Source: Patescibacteria group bacterium (GTDB lineage Bacteria > Patescibacteriota > Minisyncoccia > Phycocordibacterales > UBA5272). Taken from it: a stretch of DNA of 19,546 bases. A program made the position numbers and the translations under genes. The notes under the pieces were generated by a model. That model ran no database searches, was not told where the DNA came from, and worked only from the letters and a program-made list of their open reading frames with translations. Shown here one piece after another: positions 5,498-12,292 of this stretch. Location of the stretch: assembly GCA_030916975.1 (NCBI GenBank), contig JAUPVO010000054.1:1-19546 (forward strand), given 5' to 3'. How positions within the stretch are numbered: the stretch's first letter is position 1; each line of letters begins with the position of its first letter.

Positions 5498-7801
5498 ATG
5501 TTTACACTTAAACCTTTTCAAGAAACCGCAATAGCACAACTCAAAGAGAAGTTTCTTACTCTTTGGAAGCTTGGTGACCATAATTTAAATCTTACTTTCA
5601 AATCCCCAACAGGATCAGGAAAGACTATCATGATGGCACAGTTTCTAAGAGATATTGTTGCTGATCCTAGGTTCTCTCATGCAGATGTTGGATTTGTATG
5701 GATAACAAATTCAGACTCTCTTGCAATGCAATCAAAAGACAAACTCTTTTCATATTACGGCGGAGCGAGTGAGAATCCTCTTGTTGACATGAATAATCTA
5801 AGAGATGGCTCTATTCCAAAGAGCGGAGTATTTTTCATTAATTGGCAAAAAGTTGTATCAAAAGCAAAAGATAATAGAAAACTTCGTACTGAAGGAGAGT
5901 CAAATACTACCTTTGATGAATATCTAGAAAATACACATAATATTAAACGAGAAGTTGTGCTTATTATAGATGAAGAACATATTGCATCTTCCACTGTCCT
6001 TGCAAGCGATTTAATTAAGAATGTAATCAAACCAAGAATTATTATAGGAGTATCTGCTACTCCACAAAATACTGGTTTTGCCACTGTCGAAGTAACTCGT
6101 GAAGACGTAATCTCTGCTGGTCTTATTAAAGAAAAAATAATCTTTCAAACAGAAGAAGATTTGGAATCAAAAGATTATGATGGAGTTGATCAAGATGAAA
6201 TCCTTGTTTCTCTTGCATTTCATAAAAGAAACGAAATAGTTACTTACTATAAAGAGTTAGGAATCGAAATTAATCCTCTTGTACTTATTCAGCTTCCTAA
6301 TGATGATAAAGCAGACAAGACAACAAGTGCCATAACAAAGCAGGATTTCATTATTAATTCTCTCAAAGAAAAAGGTGTCTATGATCACGAAATTGCTATC
6401 TGGCTTTCAGAAGATAAAGTAAATCTTGAAGATATTACAAACAATACTTCGCCAGTATCATTTCTTCTTTTTAAACAGGCGGCGGCTACTGGATGGGACT
6501 GTCCACGAGCAAGTGTTCTTGTGATGTTCCGTGAGATCAAGAATCCAACGTTTGCTATTCAAACTGTTGGGCGTATTCTGCGTATGCCATTTGGTACTCA
6601 TTTTGCAAAACCAGAATTAAATCTTGGTTATCTTTACACTAATTACAAGAGAAATGAAGTGCTTACAGGGTATGCAAAAACTCCTGGCGGTAATAGACCT
6701 GCGATATATCAAAGTGAGAGAAAGAAAGAAGTAACACCTATTCCACTTGAATCAGTATTCATGAGTCGTTCTGACTATAATGACTTAGGTGATAGTTTTC
6801 AAAAGACGTTTACACAAGTAGCAAATAAATACTTTTCTATCACAGACAAAGACTCTTCATCTGATCGTATTAAGAAAATACATAAAGGAGGGTTAGATAT
6901 CGATCCTAAAATAACCAATGGTCTTATTGTTGGCGTTGAAATTGATGACTATGATAATTTCAAAGAAGAACTATTATCAGAAGGAAGTAGTCACGACCAA
7001 GAAATATCACAGAATGATCTTGAGAAACTTTACAACCTTTACTGCTTTAATCTCATCTCAAAACAAATAGATGAAAATAAAAAGTTCGCTCCTGAACGTT
7101 CATGGGGTAAGTTAAAAACTGCTCTCAATGTTTGGTTCATGGAAAGTATGGATGTTGGCAGAAAAAATACTTATAACATTATTGTTAATGATCTTATTAA
7201 AACCACCAGTATTCTTTCTCCAGTGATTGCAGAGTCTCTCGATGCATATCGTCCTATTCGAGAGAAAGAAGTAAACAAGAAATCTGAAAGAGCAAAGAGA
7301 ATAGAGACAATTGAAATACCAAGACAAACTCTTTTCTTCACTGATCAATACGAAGAAATGAAAGTGAAAAAGTCAGCAATGAAGCCATTTTATATCGAAA
7401 AGGACTATAAAGGTGAAGACAATGAAAAGGAGTTTATTAAGTTCTTGGAGGAACATAATAATGTTGTTTGGTGGTACAAGAATGGGGACTCAGGAAGTGA
7501 ATACTTTTCTATCGCTTATTACAATGAAAACGAAAATAAAGAAAAGCTTTTCTACCCAGACTGGATAATTAAAACAGAGAAAGATATTTGGATTATTGAT
7601 ACCAAAAAAGGTGCAACGGCGGAGCTTAAGGATACAAAATACAAAGCAGAAGCACTCCAAGAATGGCTCAAAGGTAGAAAAGGTGTGTCAGGCGGTATAG
7701 CGGTACAAGATGGTCCAAATGGATGGAAATTACAATCAAACAAGGTATATTCATATAATCATTCAATGAATGGATGGCAAGACTTAAAAGATCTTTTCTG
7801 A
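5498..7801 (+). CDS. res: Type III restriction-modification system, restriction subunit (helicase-nuclease)
   Basis: A 767-aa SF2 helicase with a C-terminal nuclease. The Walker A motif is SPTGSGKT (residues 36-43), motif II is IIDEEH (D158-H161), a SATP motif III follows (VSATPQ), and motif VI is QTVGRILRMP. Near the C-terminus, YPDWIIK with D688 and WIIDTKKG with D701 and K703 form the PD-(D/E)xK site of type III Res subunits. Res needs Mod for site recognition; ATP hydrolysis starts communication between two head-to-head sites, and cleavage occurs about 25-27 bp from one site. All key motifs look intact. At 767 aa it is shorter than many Res proteins (often 850-1000 aa). The start follows the mod stop by 4 nt, implying cotranscription. 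The stop is TGA, showing TGA is not reassigned here. Confidence 0.95.
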   Translation: MFTLKPFQETAIAQLKEKFLTLWKLGDHNLNLTFKSPTGSGKTIMMAQFLRDIVADPRFSHADVGFVWITNSDSLAMQSKDKLFSYYGGASENPLVDMNNLRDGSIPKSGVFFINWQKVVSKAKDNRKLRTEGESNTTFDEYLENTHNIKREVVLIIDEEHIASSTVLASDLIKNVIKPRIIIGVSATPQNTGFATVEVTREDVISAGLIKEKIIFQTEEDLESKDYDGVDQDEILVSLAFHKRNEIVTYYKELGIEINPLVLIQLPNDDKADKTTSAITKQDFIINSLKEKGVYDHEIAIWLSEDKVNLEDITNNTSPVSFLLFKQAAATGWDCPRASVLVMFREIKNPTFAIQTVGRILRMPFGTHFAKPELNLGYLYTNYKRNEVLTGYAKTPGGNRPAIYQSERKKEVTPIPLESVFMSRSDYNDLGDSFQKTFTQVANKYFSITDKDSSSDRIKKIHKGGLDIDPKITNGLIVGVEIDDYDNFKEELLSEGSSHDQEISQNDLEKLYNLYCFNLISKQIDENKKFAPERSWGKLKTALNVWFMESMDVGRKNTYNIIVNDLIKTTSILSPVIAESLDAYRPIREKEVNKKSERAKRIETIEIPRQTLFFTDQYEEMKVKKSAMKPFYIEKDYKGEDNEKEFIKFLEEHNNVVWWYKNGDSGSEYFSIAYYNENENKEKLFYPDWIIKTEKDIWIIDTKKGATAELKDTKYKAEALQEWLKGRKGVSGGIAVQDGPNGWKLQSNKVYSYNHSMNGWQDLKDLF

Positions 7802-7805
7802 CTAT

Positions 7806-7833
7806 AAAAAGACTAGTCGAACTTTTTTAGTCA
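7806..7833. terminator. Weak convergent terminator between res and the DGR reverse transcriptase
   Basis: A run of A, the palindrome GACTAGTC (7811-7818) and a T run lie between the two convergent stops. On the minus strand GACTA can pair with TAGTC before a T run; the stem is only about 5 bp. Called mainly from position. Confidence 0.3.
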
Positions 7834-8882
7834 GTATTACTCACGTTAAAGAAATACTCATTCTTTAACTTCTCAGAAAATCTAAAAGTATTTGCATGAG
7901 AAAGAACTCCAAGATAAGACATGAGTGTTGCATGTACTCTATCTTTAGAGATTTCTTCTTTCTTGTAGAGTAGTATCTTCTCATTTATTTTCCTTAAAGC
8001 ACGTTTTTGTGTACGCTTACGCACCAAAGTAAAATGTGGAAATAGTACATATCCAAGATAATCAATACCACGACCAAATTTGGTGATCGTGATTTTCTTT
8101 GGATGTATCTGTATTTTTAATTTTTCTTTTAGAAATAAACGTATCTGAGGTAATAATTGTATAAGATATTCTTCACCCTCGCTTACTATTACAAAATCAT
8201 CAGTATACCGTGCATAATATTTCACCTTAAGATCATGCTTCATAAACTGATCGAATACATCCATATATACATTCGCAAAAAGTTGAGAGGTTAAGTTACC
8301 AATCGGTACTCCACATCTATCAAAAAGTGTGGATCTGTCACTAGTAAAACTTTCTACTACCTCTATTAAAAGTTTCATAAGTTCTTGATCTTTAATTCGT
8401 GAGCTAAGTATCGAAAGTAATATCTCGTGATTGATAGAATCAAAAAACTTTTCTATATCACATTTCAAAATATACACATTCCTTGTGTTATTTTTACTTG
8501 CTTTATAGAGCATAGACTGTAGTGCGTCGACTCCTTTATGAGTACCTTTGCCGATACGGCACGAAAAAGAATTATGAATAAATGTCTTTTCGTACAGTGG
8601 ATATAAAATACCCATAATTGCGTGATGAAGCACTCGGTCTCTGACTTGTGCTTTGTGTATATGGCGACGTTTCGGATCTGAAATATAAAACCCTGTATAC
8701 CCGCTATGACGATAAGTGTGAGATGTGAGTTCTCTATGAAGTGAAAACATTTCCCGCTCAAGACTTTTCTCGAAGATAAGTACGTCTTCTTTCTTTTTCT
8801 TGTCACGGCGAAATTCCTCCCATGCAAAAAAGAGATTTTCTGGAGTAATAAGTTTATTAAATAAATTCGTATAAATTCTCAT
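7827..8882 (-). CDS. Diversity-generating retroelement reverse transcriptase
   Basis: A 351-aa protein from the ATG at 8882. Motifs in order: RDRVLHHAI (about 81-89), SFSCRIGKGTHKGVDAL (105-121), LKCDIEKFFDSI with catalytic D142, GVPIGNLTSQLFANVYMD (191-208), YARYTDDF with the YTDD catalytic box (226-229), and DYLGYVL (274-280). The (I/V)GNxxSQ form of motif 4, in place of the QG of group II intron enzymes, is the DGR hallmark, and there is no maturase or endonuclease domain. The enzyme copies TR RNA with errors at adenines, and the cDNA replaces VR in the target gene. I chose 8882 over a longer frame (to 8969) because DGR enzymes usually begin with this xYxNLF helix. This start touches the avd start head to head. 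A TTTACG-17-TATCAT promoter-like pair lies inside avd on the opposite strand. Confidence 0.93.
   Translation of the reverse strand: MRIYTNLFNKLITPENLFFAWEEFRRDKKKKEDVLIFEKSLEREMFSLHRELTSHTYRHSGYTGFYISDPKRRHIHKAQVRDRVLHHAIMGILYPLYEKTFIHNSFSCRIGKGTHKGVDALQSMLYKASKNNTRNVYILKCDIEKFFDSINHEILLSILSSRIKDQELMKLLIEVVESFTSDRSTLFDRCGVPIGNLTSQLFANVYMDVFDQFMKHDLKVKYYARYTDDFVIVSEGEEYLIQLLPQIRLFLKEKLKIQIHPKKITITKFGRGIDYLGYVLFPHFTLVRKRTQKRALRKINEKILLYKKEEISKDRVHATLMSYLGVLSHANTFRFSEKLKNEYFFNVSNTD
8870..8875 (+). promoter_or_regulatory. -10 hexamer of avd, predicting a leaderless mRNA
   Basis: TATAAA ends 7 nt before the avd ATG and lies inside the first codons of the divergent reverse transcriptase gene. No SD is present. 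Tentative. Confidence 0.35.
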
Positions 8883-9227
8883 ATGAATGATAATGATGTA
8901 CCAATACTTCGTAAAATTCATGAGTTGTATAAAACCTTTCATGAATACAGAAATCTCGTACCTAAACAAGACAGGTTCTCTGTCTACGAACGGACAGAAA
9001 ATATCATCATCGATATCCTTGAATTAGTGCTTGAAGCAAGCTATGTTTCAAAAGACAGAAAAACAGTGCTTCTCGAAAAGACGAGTGTAAAACTCAACAT
9101 TGTGAGATTTTTCATTCGTCTTATGAAAGAAAGTAAAAGTCTCGATTTAAAGAAGTACACACTTCTCCAGGGAATCATTGACGAAATCGGTCGTATGCTT
9201 GGTGGTTGGATAAAGTCACAGAAATAA
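8883..9227 (+). CDS. avd: DGR accessory variability determinant (Avd, four-helix bundle protein)
   Basis: A 114-aa protein, the typical Avd length. The pattern is that of the family: VPILRKIHELYKTFHEYR at the N-terminus, KQDRFSVYERTENIIIDILELVLEA, a third helix LEKTSVKLNIVRFFIRLMKES, and the strongly conserved C-terminal IDEIGRMLGGWIK. In characterised DGRs Avd forms a basic pentamer, binds the reverse transcriptase and TR RNA, and is needed for cDNA synthesis. Unusually, the gene is divergent from the reverse transcriptase and abuts it with no spacer (CAT then ATG). Its 3' end faces the TR, separated by a hairpin (9246-9272). N-terminal alignment to the family supports the start at 8883, so the zero-gap arrangement is not a start-calling artefact. 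Confidence 0.9.
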   Translation: MNDNDVPILRKIHELYKTFHEYRNLVPKQDRFSVYERTENIIIDILELVLEASYVSKDRKTVLLEKTSVKLNIVRFFIRLMKESKSLDLKKYTLLQGIIDEIGRMLGGWIKSQK

Positions 9228-9245
9228 CCACAGCTGTAATAAAGC

Positions 9246-9272
9246 AAAAGGTATCCGTAATGGATACCTTTT
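9246..9272. terminator. Bidirectional hairpin terminator between avd and the template repeat
   Basis: A perfect 11-bp stem (AAAAGGTATCC, 9246-9256, with its complement at 9262-9272) and a 5-nt loop. Because the stem starts with AAAA and ends with TTTT, it has a T run on either strand. It would end avd transcripts (+) and TR RNA (-), keeping TR RNA from running antisense into avd. Confidence 0.65.
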
Positions 9273-9287
9273 GTGCTTAATTGATAC

Positions 9288-9422
9288 TTCGGAAGACACA
9301 CCGAAGCCGAACCATAGTTGTCGTTGGCATTGTCGACATCGTTGGTGTCGAACTTGACCTTGTCGTCATTGAACTTGAAGTACGGAGACTTCGAGAAGTC
9401 GGAATCGGCATTCGGAGCTTTT
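9288..9422 (-). repeat. DGR template repeat (TR)
   Basis: About 135 bp, aligned without gaps to VR at 9794-9928 (offset 506). On the minus (coding) strand TR has 37 adenines; about 25 differ in VR, and all 98 non-adenine positions are identical. The coding-strand changes are A to G 18, A to T 5 and A to C 2. The 27 bp at the 3' end (9290-9317... minus direction, C/G-rich) are unchanged and are the likely IMH (initiation of mutagenic homing) segment. The end positions 9289 and 9421-9422 are boundary calls. In VR reading frame, TR is rich in AAY and GAY codons (Asn, Asp, Lys), the usual design for producing diverse residues. Confidence 0.95.
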
Positions 9423-9665
9423 ACTATTTCCCATCCACACCACAAACCACGAAGTATGATATTGCACATAAATCACGATTCTGTATTTAATCCAACAGCA
9501 CAATATTACTTGTCTGTCTTAGAAAATAGTAAGCAGTATCTCTAGAGCAACAACACTGTCATAAAAACCGTAATCTTTATGATTCTGATTGCGATTTCTC
9601 ATAGGAGAAAGAGTTCGGTGATAGCAATCCGTGAACTGCTATACACTAACCTAGACTCGAATATC
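9423..9665. other. Non-coding spacer between TR and the target-gene terminators
   Basis: No gene is supported. The minus frame that runs through TR (starting near 9469) is open only because TR keeps the VR frame. The stretch is AT-rich with a possible hairpin (ATAGCA...TGCTAT around 9619-9641) and probably forms the 5' part of the TR RNA. Confidence 0.45.
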
Positions 9666-9674
9666 ATTATATCA
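9666..9674 (-). promoter_or_regulatory. Extended -10 promoter for the TR RNA
   Basis: The minus strand reads TGATATAAT, a perfect hexamer with the TGn extension, placed just after the tandem terminators of the target gene and about 240 nt upstream of TR. There is no recognisable -35; that position falls in the preceding hairpin. Confidence 0.5.
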
Positions 9675-9681
9675 AAAAATA

Positions 9682-9702
9682 TAAAAAATTGCCTACGGCA
9701 AT
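9682..9702 (-). terminator. Second terminator after the DGR target gene
   Basis: Stem ATTGCC/GGCAAT (9688-9693 with 9697-9702), 3-nt loop, followed on the minus strand by a T-rich run. It is the back-up of the hairpin at 9702-9733. Confidence 0.6.
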
Positions 9703-9733
9703 AAAAAAGAGGGTTTGCTTTCGCAAACCCTCT
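9702..9733 (-). terminator. GAAA-tetraloop hairpin 3' of VR: terminator and possible DGR homing hairpin
   Basis: A perfect 10-bp stem (9709-9718 with 9723-9732; 11 bp with the flanking A-T) whose loop on the coding (minus) strand is GAAA, followed by TTTTTT. It is a strong intrinsic terminator for the target gene. It also has the size and GNRA-like loop of the hairpin/cruciform that lies downstream of VR in the Bordetella phage DGR and stimulates homing. Here it starts about 60 bp after the VR end, which is farther than in the phage. Confidence 0.7.
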
Positions 9734-9786
9734 CAAGGATTCAAGGATCAAGAAATCAAAAGACTCAAGATCCCAAAGTGCAAGTA

Positions 9787-10644
9787 TCAACCTTGCGGAA
9801 GACACACCGAAGCCGAACCATAGCGGTCGCTGGCAACGCCGACACCGTCGGTGCCGAACTCGACCCTGCCGCCACTGAACCTGAAGAACGGAGACTCCGA
9901 GAAGCCGGAACCGGCACTCGGAGCAAACTCGTCGCCCGCACAGTCAATCCAGAGATCGTCATAGTGCTGGAGACGCTCGGGGTGAGTCAGGAGCATGATG
10001 CCGATGGCAAATGCACCCAGACCGCACTCGTTTGCGTTCATCACTTCGCGGGCACGGCGAACCGAGCGACCGCGATGACGAAGACCAAATTGTGCAGGCA
10101 CCACAAGGATGTCCTGATCCTTTTGCTCGTCACCGAGCTTTTGGAACACGGACACAGACTTGGCGGATTGACGGAGCTGATGCGGACCGAGCTGACCTTC
10201 ACGGTAGTTGTAGAACGCACCGTTGCGGGTCTGCTTGATCAGATCGAGCACCTTCTGCACAGCTTGTCCGTAAGTCGGAGCCACCTTTTTCCACCGCGGA
10301 ATGGCGAACCATCCTTCGGCGTTTTCGGGCAGACCCGCTTCGGCAAGCTTTTCGTTGGCGTAGCCGATACCAGGGAACAGCTCACGGAGTCGGTTGGTCT
10401 GCTCGGTGATACCCTTGGGCGTGTAGCCCGATAGGTAGCCGTAGCTGGACTCAACTTCTTCGTCCGCATACTGGTTGGTGATGGAGAAGCGTTCAATGAG
10501 CTTTTTCAGCTCGGTTTGAAACTCTCCTCCGTTTTCAATGAGGCGTTGAGCCCCGTCCTTTTGGAGGTTCATGGCATCGATGCCGTCCTCCACGAATCGA
10601 ACGATTTGTTTGCGTTGATTCGATGTGATCTTTTCAGTCATCAT
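9787..10644 (-). CDS. DGR target (variable) protein
   Basis: A 285-aa protein from the ATG at 10644, chosen because AAAGG lies 8 nt upstream; an in-frame upstream ATG would lie before the predicted transcription start. The N-terminal half is helical and charged. Residues 120-240 contain GWFAIPRWKKVAPTYGQAVQKVL and a conserved-looking core (MNANECGLGAFAIGIMLLTHPERL, then DLWIDCAGDEFAP). Residues 240-284 are the VR. The C-terminal VR with an unchanged YGSASVCLP end fits a C-type-lectin-like variable domain, as in most DGR targets, but I infer the fold. No signal peptide or membrane segment is seen, so a cytoplasmic ligand is possible. The gene is much richer in GC than its neighbours (39 of 60 bases in 10021-10080, against 17 of 60 in 8401-8460 of the reverse transcriptase). 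Confidence 0.88.
   Translation of the reverse strand: MMTEKITSNQRKQIVRFVEDGIDAMNLQKDGAQRLIENGGEFQTELKKLIERFSITNQYADEEVESSYGYLSGYTPKGITEQTNRLRELFPGIGYANEKLAEAGLPENAEGWFAIPRWKKVAPTYGQAVQKVLDLIKQTRNGAFYNYREGQLGPHQLRQSAKSVSVFQKLGDEQKDQDILVVPAQFGLRHRGRSVRRAREVMNANECGLGAFAIGIMLLTHPERLQHYDDLWIDCAGDEFAPSAGSGFSESPFFRFSGGRVEFGTDGVGVASDRYGSASVCLPQG
9794..9928 (-). repeat. DGR variable repeat (VR), C-terminal codons of the target gene
   Basis: Ungapped partner of TR (9288-9422). It covers residues 240-284 and ends two codons before the stop. Compared with the TR-encoded peptide, 20 of about 45 residues differ: mainly Asp to Gly and Asn to Ser, plus Lys to Phe, Asn to Val and Asn to Arg by two or three changes in one codon. 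The invariant C-terminal YGSASVCLP is encoded by the unchanged IMH end. Confidence 0.95.
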
Positions 10645-10723
10645 CTTATTTACCTTTGATTTGAAAGAACTGGTCCCGACACCAGTCCTCATTTGTTTAG
10701 ATAGAGGTCGGGTATCGTTTATC
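10645..10723 (-). promoter_or_regulatory. Structured 5' leader of the DGR target gene
   Basis: About 79 nt between the predicted start and the ATG. On the minus strand ACTGGT pairs with ACCAGT around a GTCGGG loop, and that loop can instead pair with an upstream CCCGAC, helped by CCTC/GAGG. The two pairings compete or form a pseudoknot. The leader ends with AAAGG as SD, 8 nt before the ATG. Confidence 0.45.
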
Positions 10724-10729
10724 AATACC

Positions 10730-10758
10730 ATTGTATCATAGAATAATACTTTTGTCAA
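10730..10758 (-). promoter_or_regulatory. Sigma70-type promoter of the DGR target gene
   Basis: On the minus strand TTGACA (10758-10753), a 17-bp spacer and TACAAT (10735-10730): a perfect -35 and a 5-of-6 -10. It is the best classical promoter in the window and the only one with a consensus -35. It lies just after the stop of the 501-aa gene. Confidence 0.85.
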
Positions 10759-10784
10759 TCTATTTTTATACCCCTTGATTGTGT

Positions 10785-12290
10785 TTATTCTATTGTAAAT
10801 CCAGACTTTTTAATATGTTTTTTGTAATCATCGATGATACTATCAGGTTGAACAGTAGAGGAACTTTCTTTTAGAAATAAAAACTGGTCAGTTTTTATTT
10901 CTAAAAAATGGAATTTTGTTTCTTGTAATGATAGTGATTCAGAAATCTTATCTAGTTGTTTAGTGCAGGTAGCATTAAGAACATCTAAATCTTGTTCCAA
11001 AGATTCTAGATTTTTTTGATATTTACTATTCATGTCAATCTCAAATACGTCTGAAAAATAATTAGATATTTTTAAGAAAGCTTGTAACGTAGTGAAGGTT
11101 TTTAGTGGGTTAGTATACTTTTCAATAAAAAGAAAAGTATATGCTAGCGGTATTAGTAATTCAATTTGTTTTCTATATTCAGAAATAAATTCTTCTTTTA
11201 TTGTAGACACATACACACTTCGTCCAGTCACTATCTTTTTAACAGATGGAGTATTAAATAAATTACTATTAAAGTTTTCGACTTTAATACCTCCACTTAC
11301 AACACATTTTTGAATAAAATTTTTTGTTTTTTGTAACTCTTTATACCACTCAATAAAAATATCTTTATGTTTCTTTTTCGTATTTCCGTTCCATGTATTG
11401 AAGCCATCACTGAGGAATAGCGGTGTGTATTCTGTAATAAATAATCCGTCATCTATCCATTTAGATAAGGTTTCTTTTATAATTATTTCCATGGTCTTAT
11501 TTTGTATATTTGCATATTCCTCGATGTTATCTAGAAGATATTTACTATCCTTACCATTAAGATCCGTGTGCGAATATTCTGCCCATTTATTTAAAATAGC
11601 TTCTACTGGCAACTCTGCAAAAAAATGAAGCGTTAGAAAGCCGTCCTTTTCCGTACCATTTTTAAGTTTTCTGATACCATCATGATAAACACAAGAAAAT
11701 ATTTTTTCTATCAAAAGGTTTTTATTTTCAGAACTTAGCAAGGTTGAATCTTGAAATAGTTCGTATAGAAACACTTCGTCCTCAAGATATTTCTTATCAT
11801 AAATAACATATTCATCTAGGATGATTATGTCATTTCTTAAATCTTCCGAGATATTATTTAAGGTAATTAAGTGAATAAGTTTATCGTATTCAACATATGT
11901 ATTTTCGATTATAAAACTGATTACATCTTCTTTTGAGATGTATTTAGACATAAAAGCTCTTTCATCTTTTTGGTTTACTAAATTTTTCTCAAAAAAAGCA
12001 TTTTCAATTAACATAATGCTACGCAATATTGAATTTTCTCCTTTCAAACTAAGACCATACGAATCAAATCTCATCGTTTGTTCTATGCGAGACAACTCTA
12101 GGTATTTATTGTACTCATTAACATCGTGAGAGTTTTTTGGTCTCCATCCTTGTGTTAAGGAATATATCTCTGATTCAGAAAGAACGCTTTTACCATTCTC
12201 ATCTCTATACATATCATTGTGCACAAGAGTAATAACCCTTTCTCTCGGGGTGATATCTGCTTTTCTCAAAAGGTTAGCTAGGTTTTTCAT
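10785..12290 (-). CDS. Hypothetical 501-aa protein, last gene of the methyltransferase operon
   Basis: I do not recognise the family. The protein is mostly charged and predicted helical, with no signal peptide or clear membrane segment. The N-terminus (MKNLANLLRKADITPRERV, then HNDMYRDENGKSVLSESEI) looks like a compact domain. Near the C-terminus a heptad-like stretch (NLESLEQDLDVLNATCTKQL) is followed by HFLEIKTDQFLFLK, whose E-I-K could be half of a PD-(D/E)xK site, but I see no clear partner Asp. The start follows the stop of the 64-aa gene by 2 nt, so it belongs to the operon. With two methyltransferases upstream, an effector or restriction role is conceivable; a phage- or element-derived structural or packaging role is equally so. 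No terminator follows it; the DGR target promoter begins 27 bp downstream. Confidence 0.75.
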   Translation of the reverse strand: MKNLANLLRKADITPRERVITLVHNDMYRDENGKSVLSESEIYSLTQGWRPKNSHDVNEYNKYLELSRIEQTMRFDSYGLSLKGENSILRSIMLIENAFFEKNLVNQKDERAFMSKYISKEDVISFIIENTYVEYDKLIHLITLNNISEDLRNDIIILDEYVIYDKKYLEDEVFLYELFQDSTLLSSENKNLLIEKIFSCVYHDGIRKLKNGTEKDGFLTLHFFAELPVEAILNKWAEYSHTDLNGKDSKYLLDNIEEYANIQNKTMEIIIKETLSKWIDDGLFITEYTPLFLSDGFNTWNGNTKKKHKDIFIEWYKELQKTKNFIQKCVVSGGIKVENFNSNLFNTPSVKKIVTGRSVYVSTIKEEFISEYRKQIELLIPLAYTFLFIEKYTNPLKTFTTLQAFLKISNYFSDVFEIDMNSKYQKNLESLEQDLDVLNATCTKQLDKISESLSLQETKFHFLEIKTDQFLFLKESSSTVQPDSIIDDYKKHIKKSGFTIE

Positions 12291-12292
12291 AA

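Larger units (their letters stand above)
9246..9659 (-). ncRNA. Predicted DGR template RNA transcription unit
   Basis: The extended -10 at 9666-9674 (minus) would start transcription near 9659; the hairpin at 9246-9272 would end it. The RNA of about 410 nt carries the TR near its 3' end in the orientation that puts TR adenines opposite the VR differences. The 5' part (9423-9659) contains a possible ATAGCA/TGCTAT stem and no gene. The extent is a prediction. Confidence 0.4.

Noticed and set aside
9041..9469. Minus-strand frame of 142 codons running through TR and antisense to avd
   Set aside because: It is open only because TR preserves the VR reading frame; beyond TR it has no family signal and it lies antisense to a well-supported avd gene.
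9733..9780. Short repeats TCAAGGAT after the target gene
   Set aside because: Only two adjacent copies of 8 bp with degenerate neighbours; too short to mean more than local slippage.
9715..10434. Long plus-strand frame (239 codons) opposite the DGR target gene
   Set aside because: High GC removes stops from the antisense frame. The minus-strand gene has a promoter, SD, VR and family-like sequence; the plus frame has none.
10785..12290. PD-(D/E)xK nuclease call for the 501-aa protein
   Set aside because: Only an E-I-K near the C-terminus is seen; no partner Asp at suitable spacing or surrounding fold pattern is clear.
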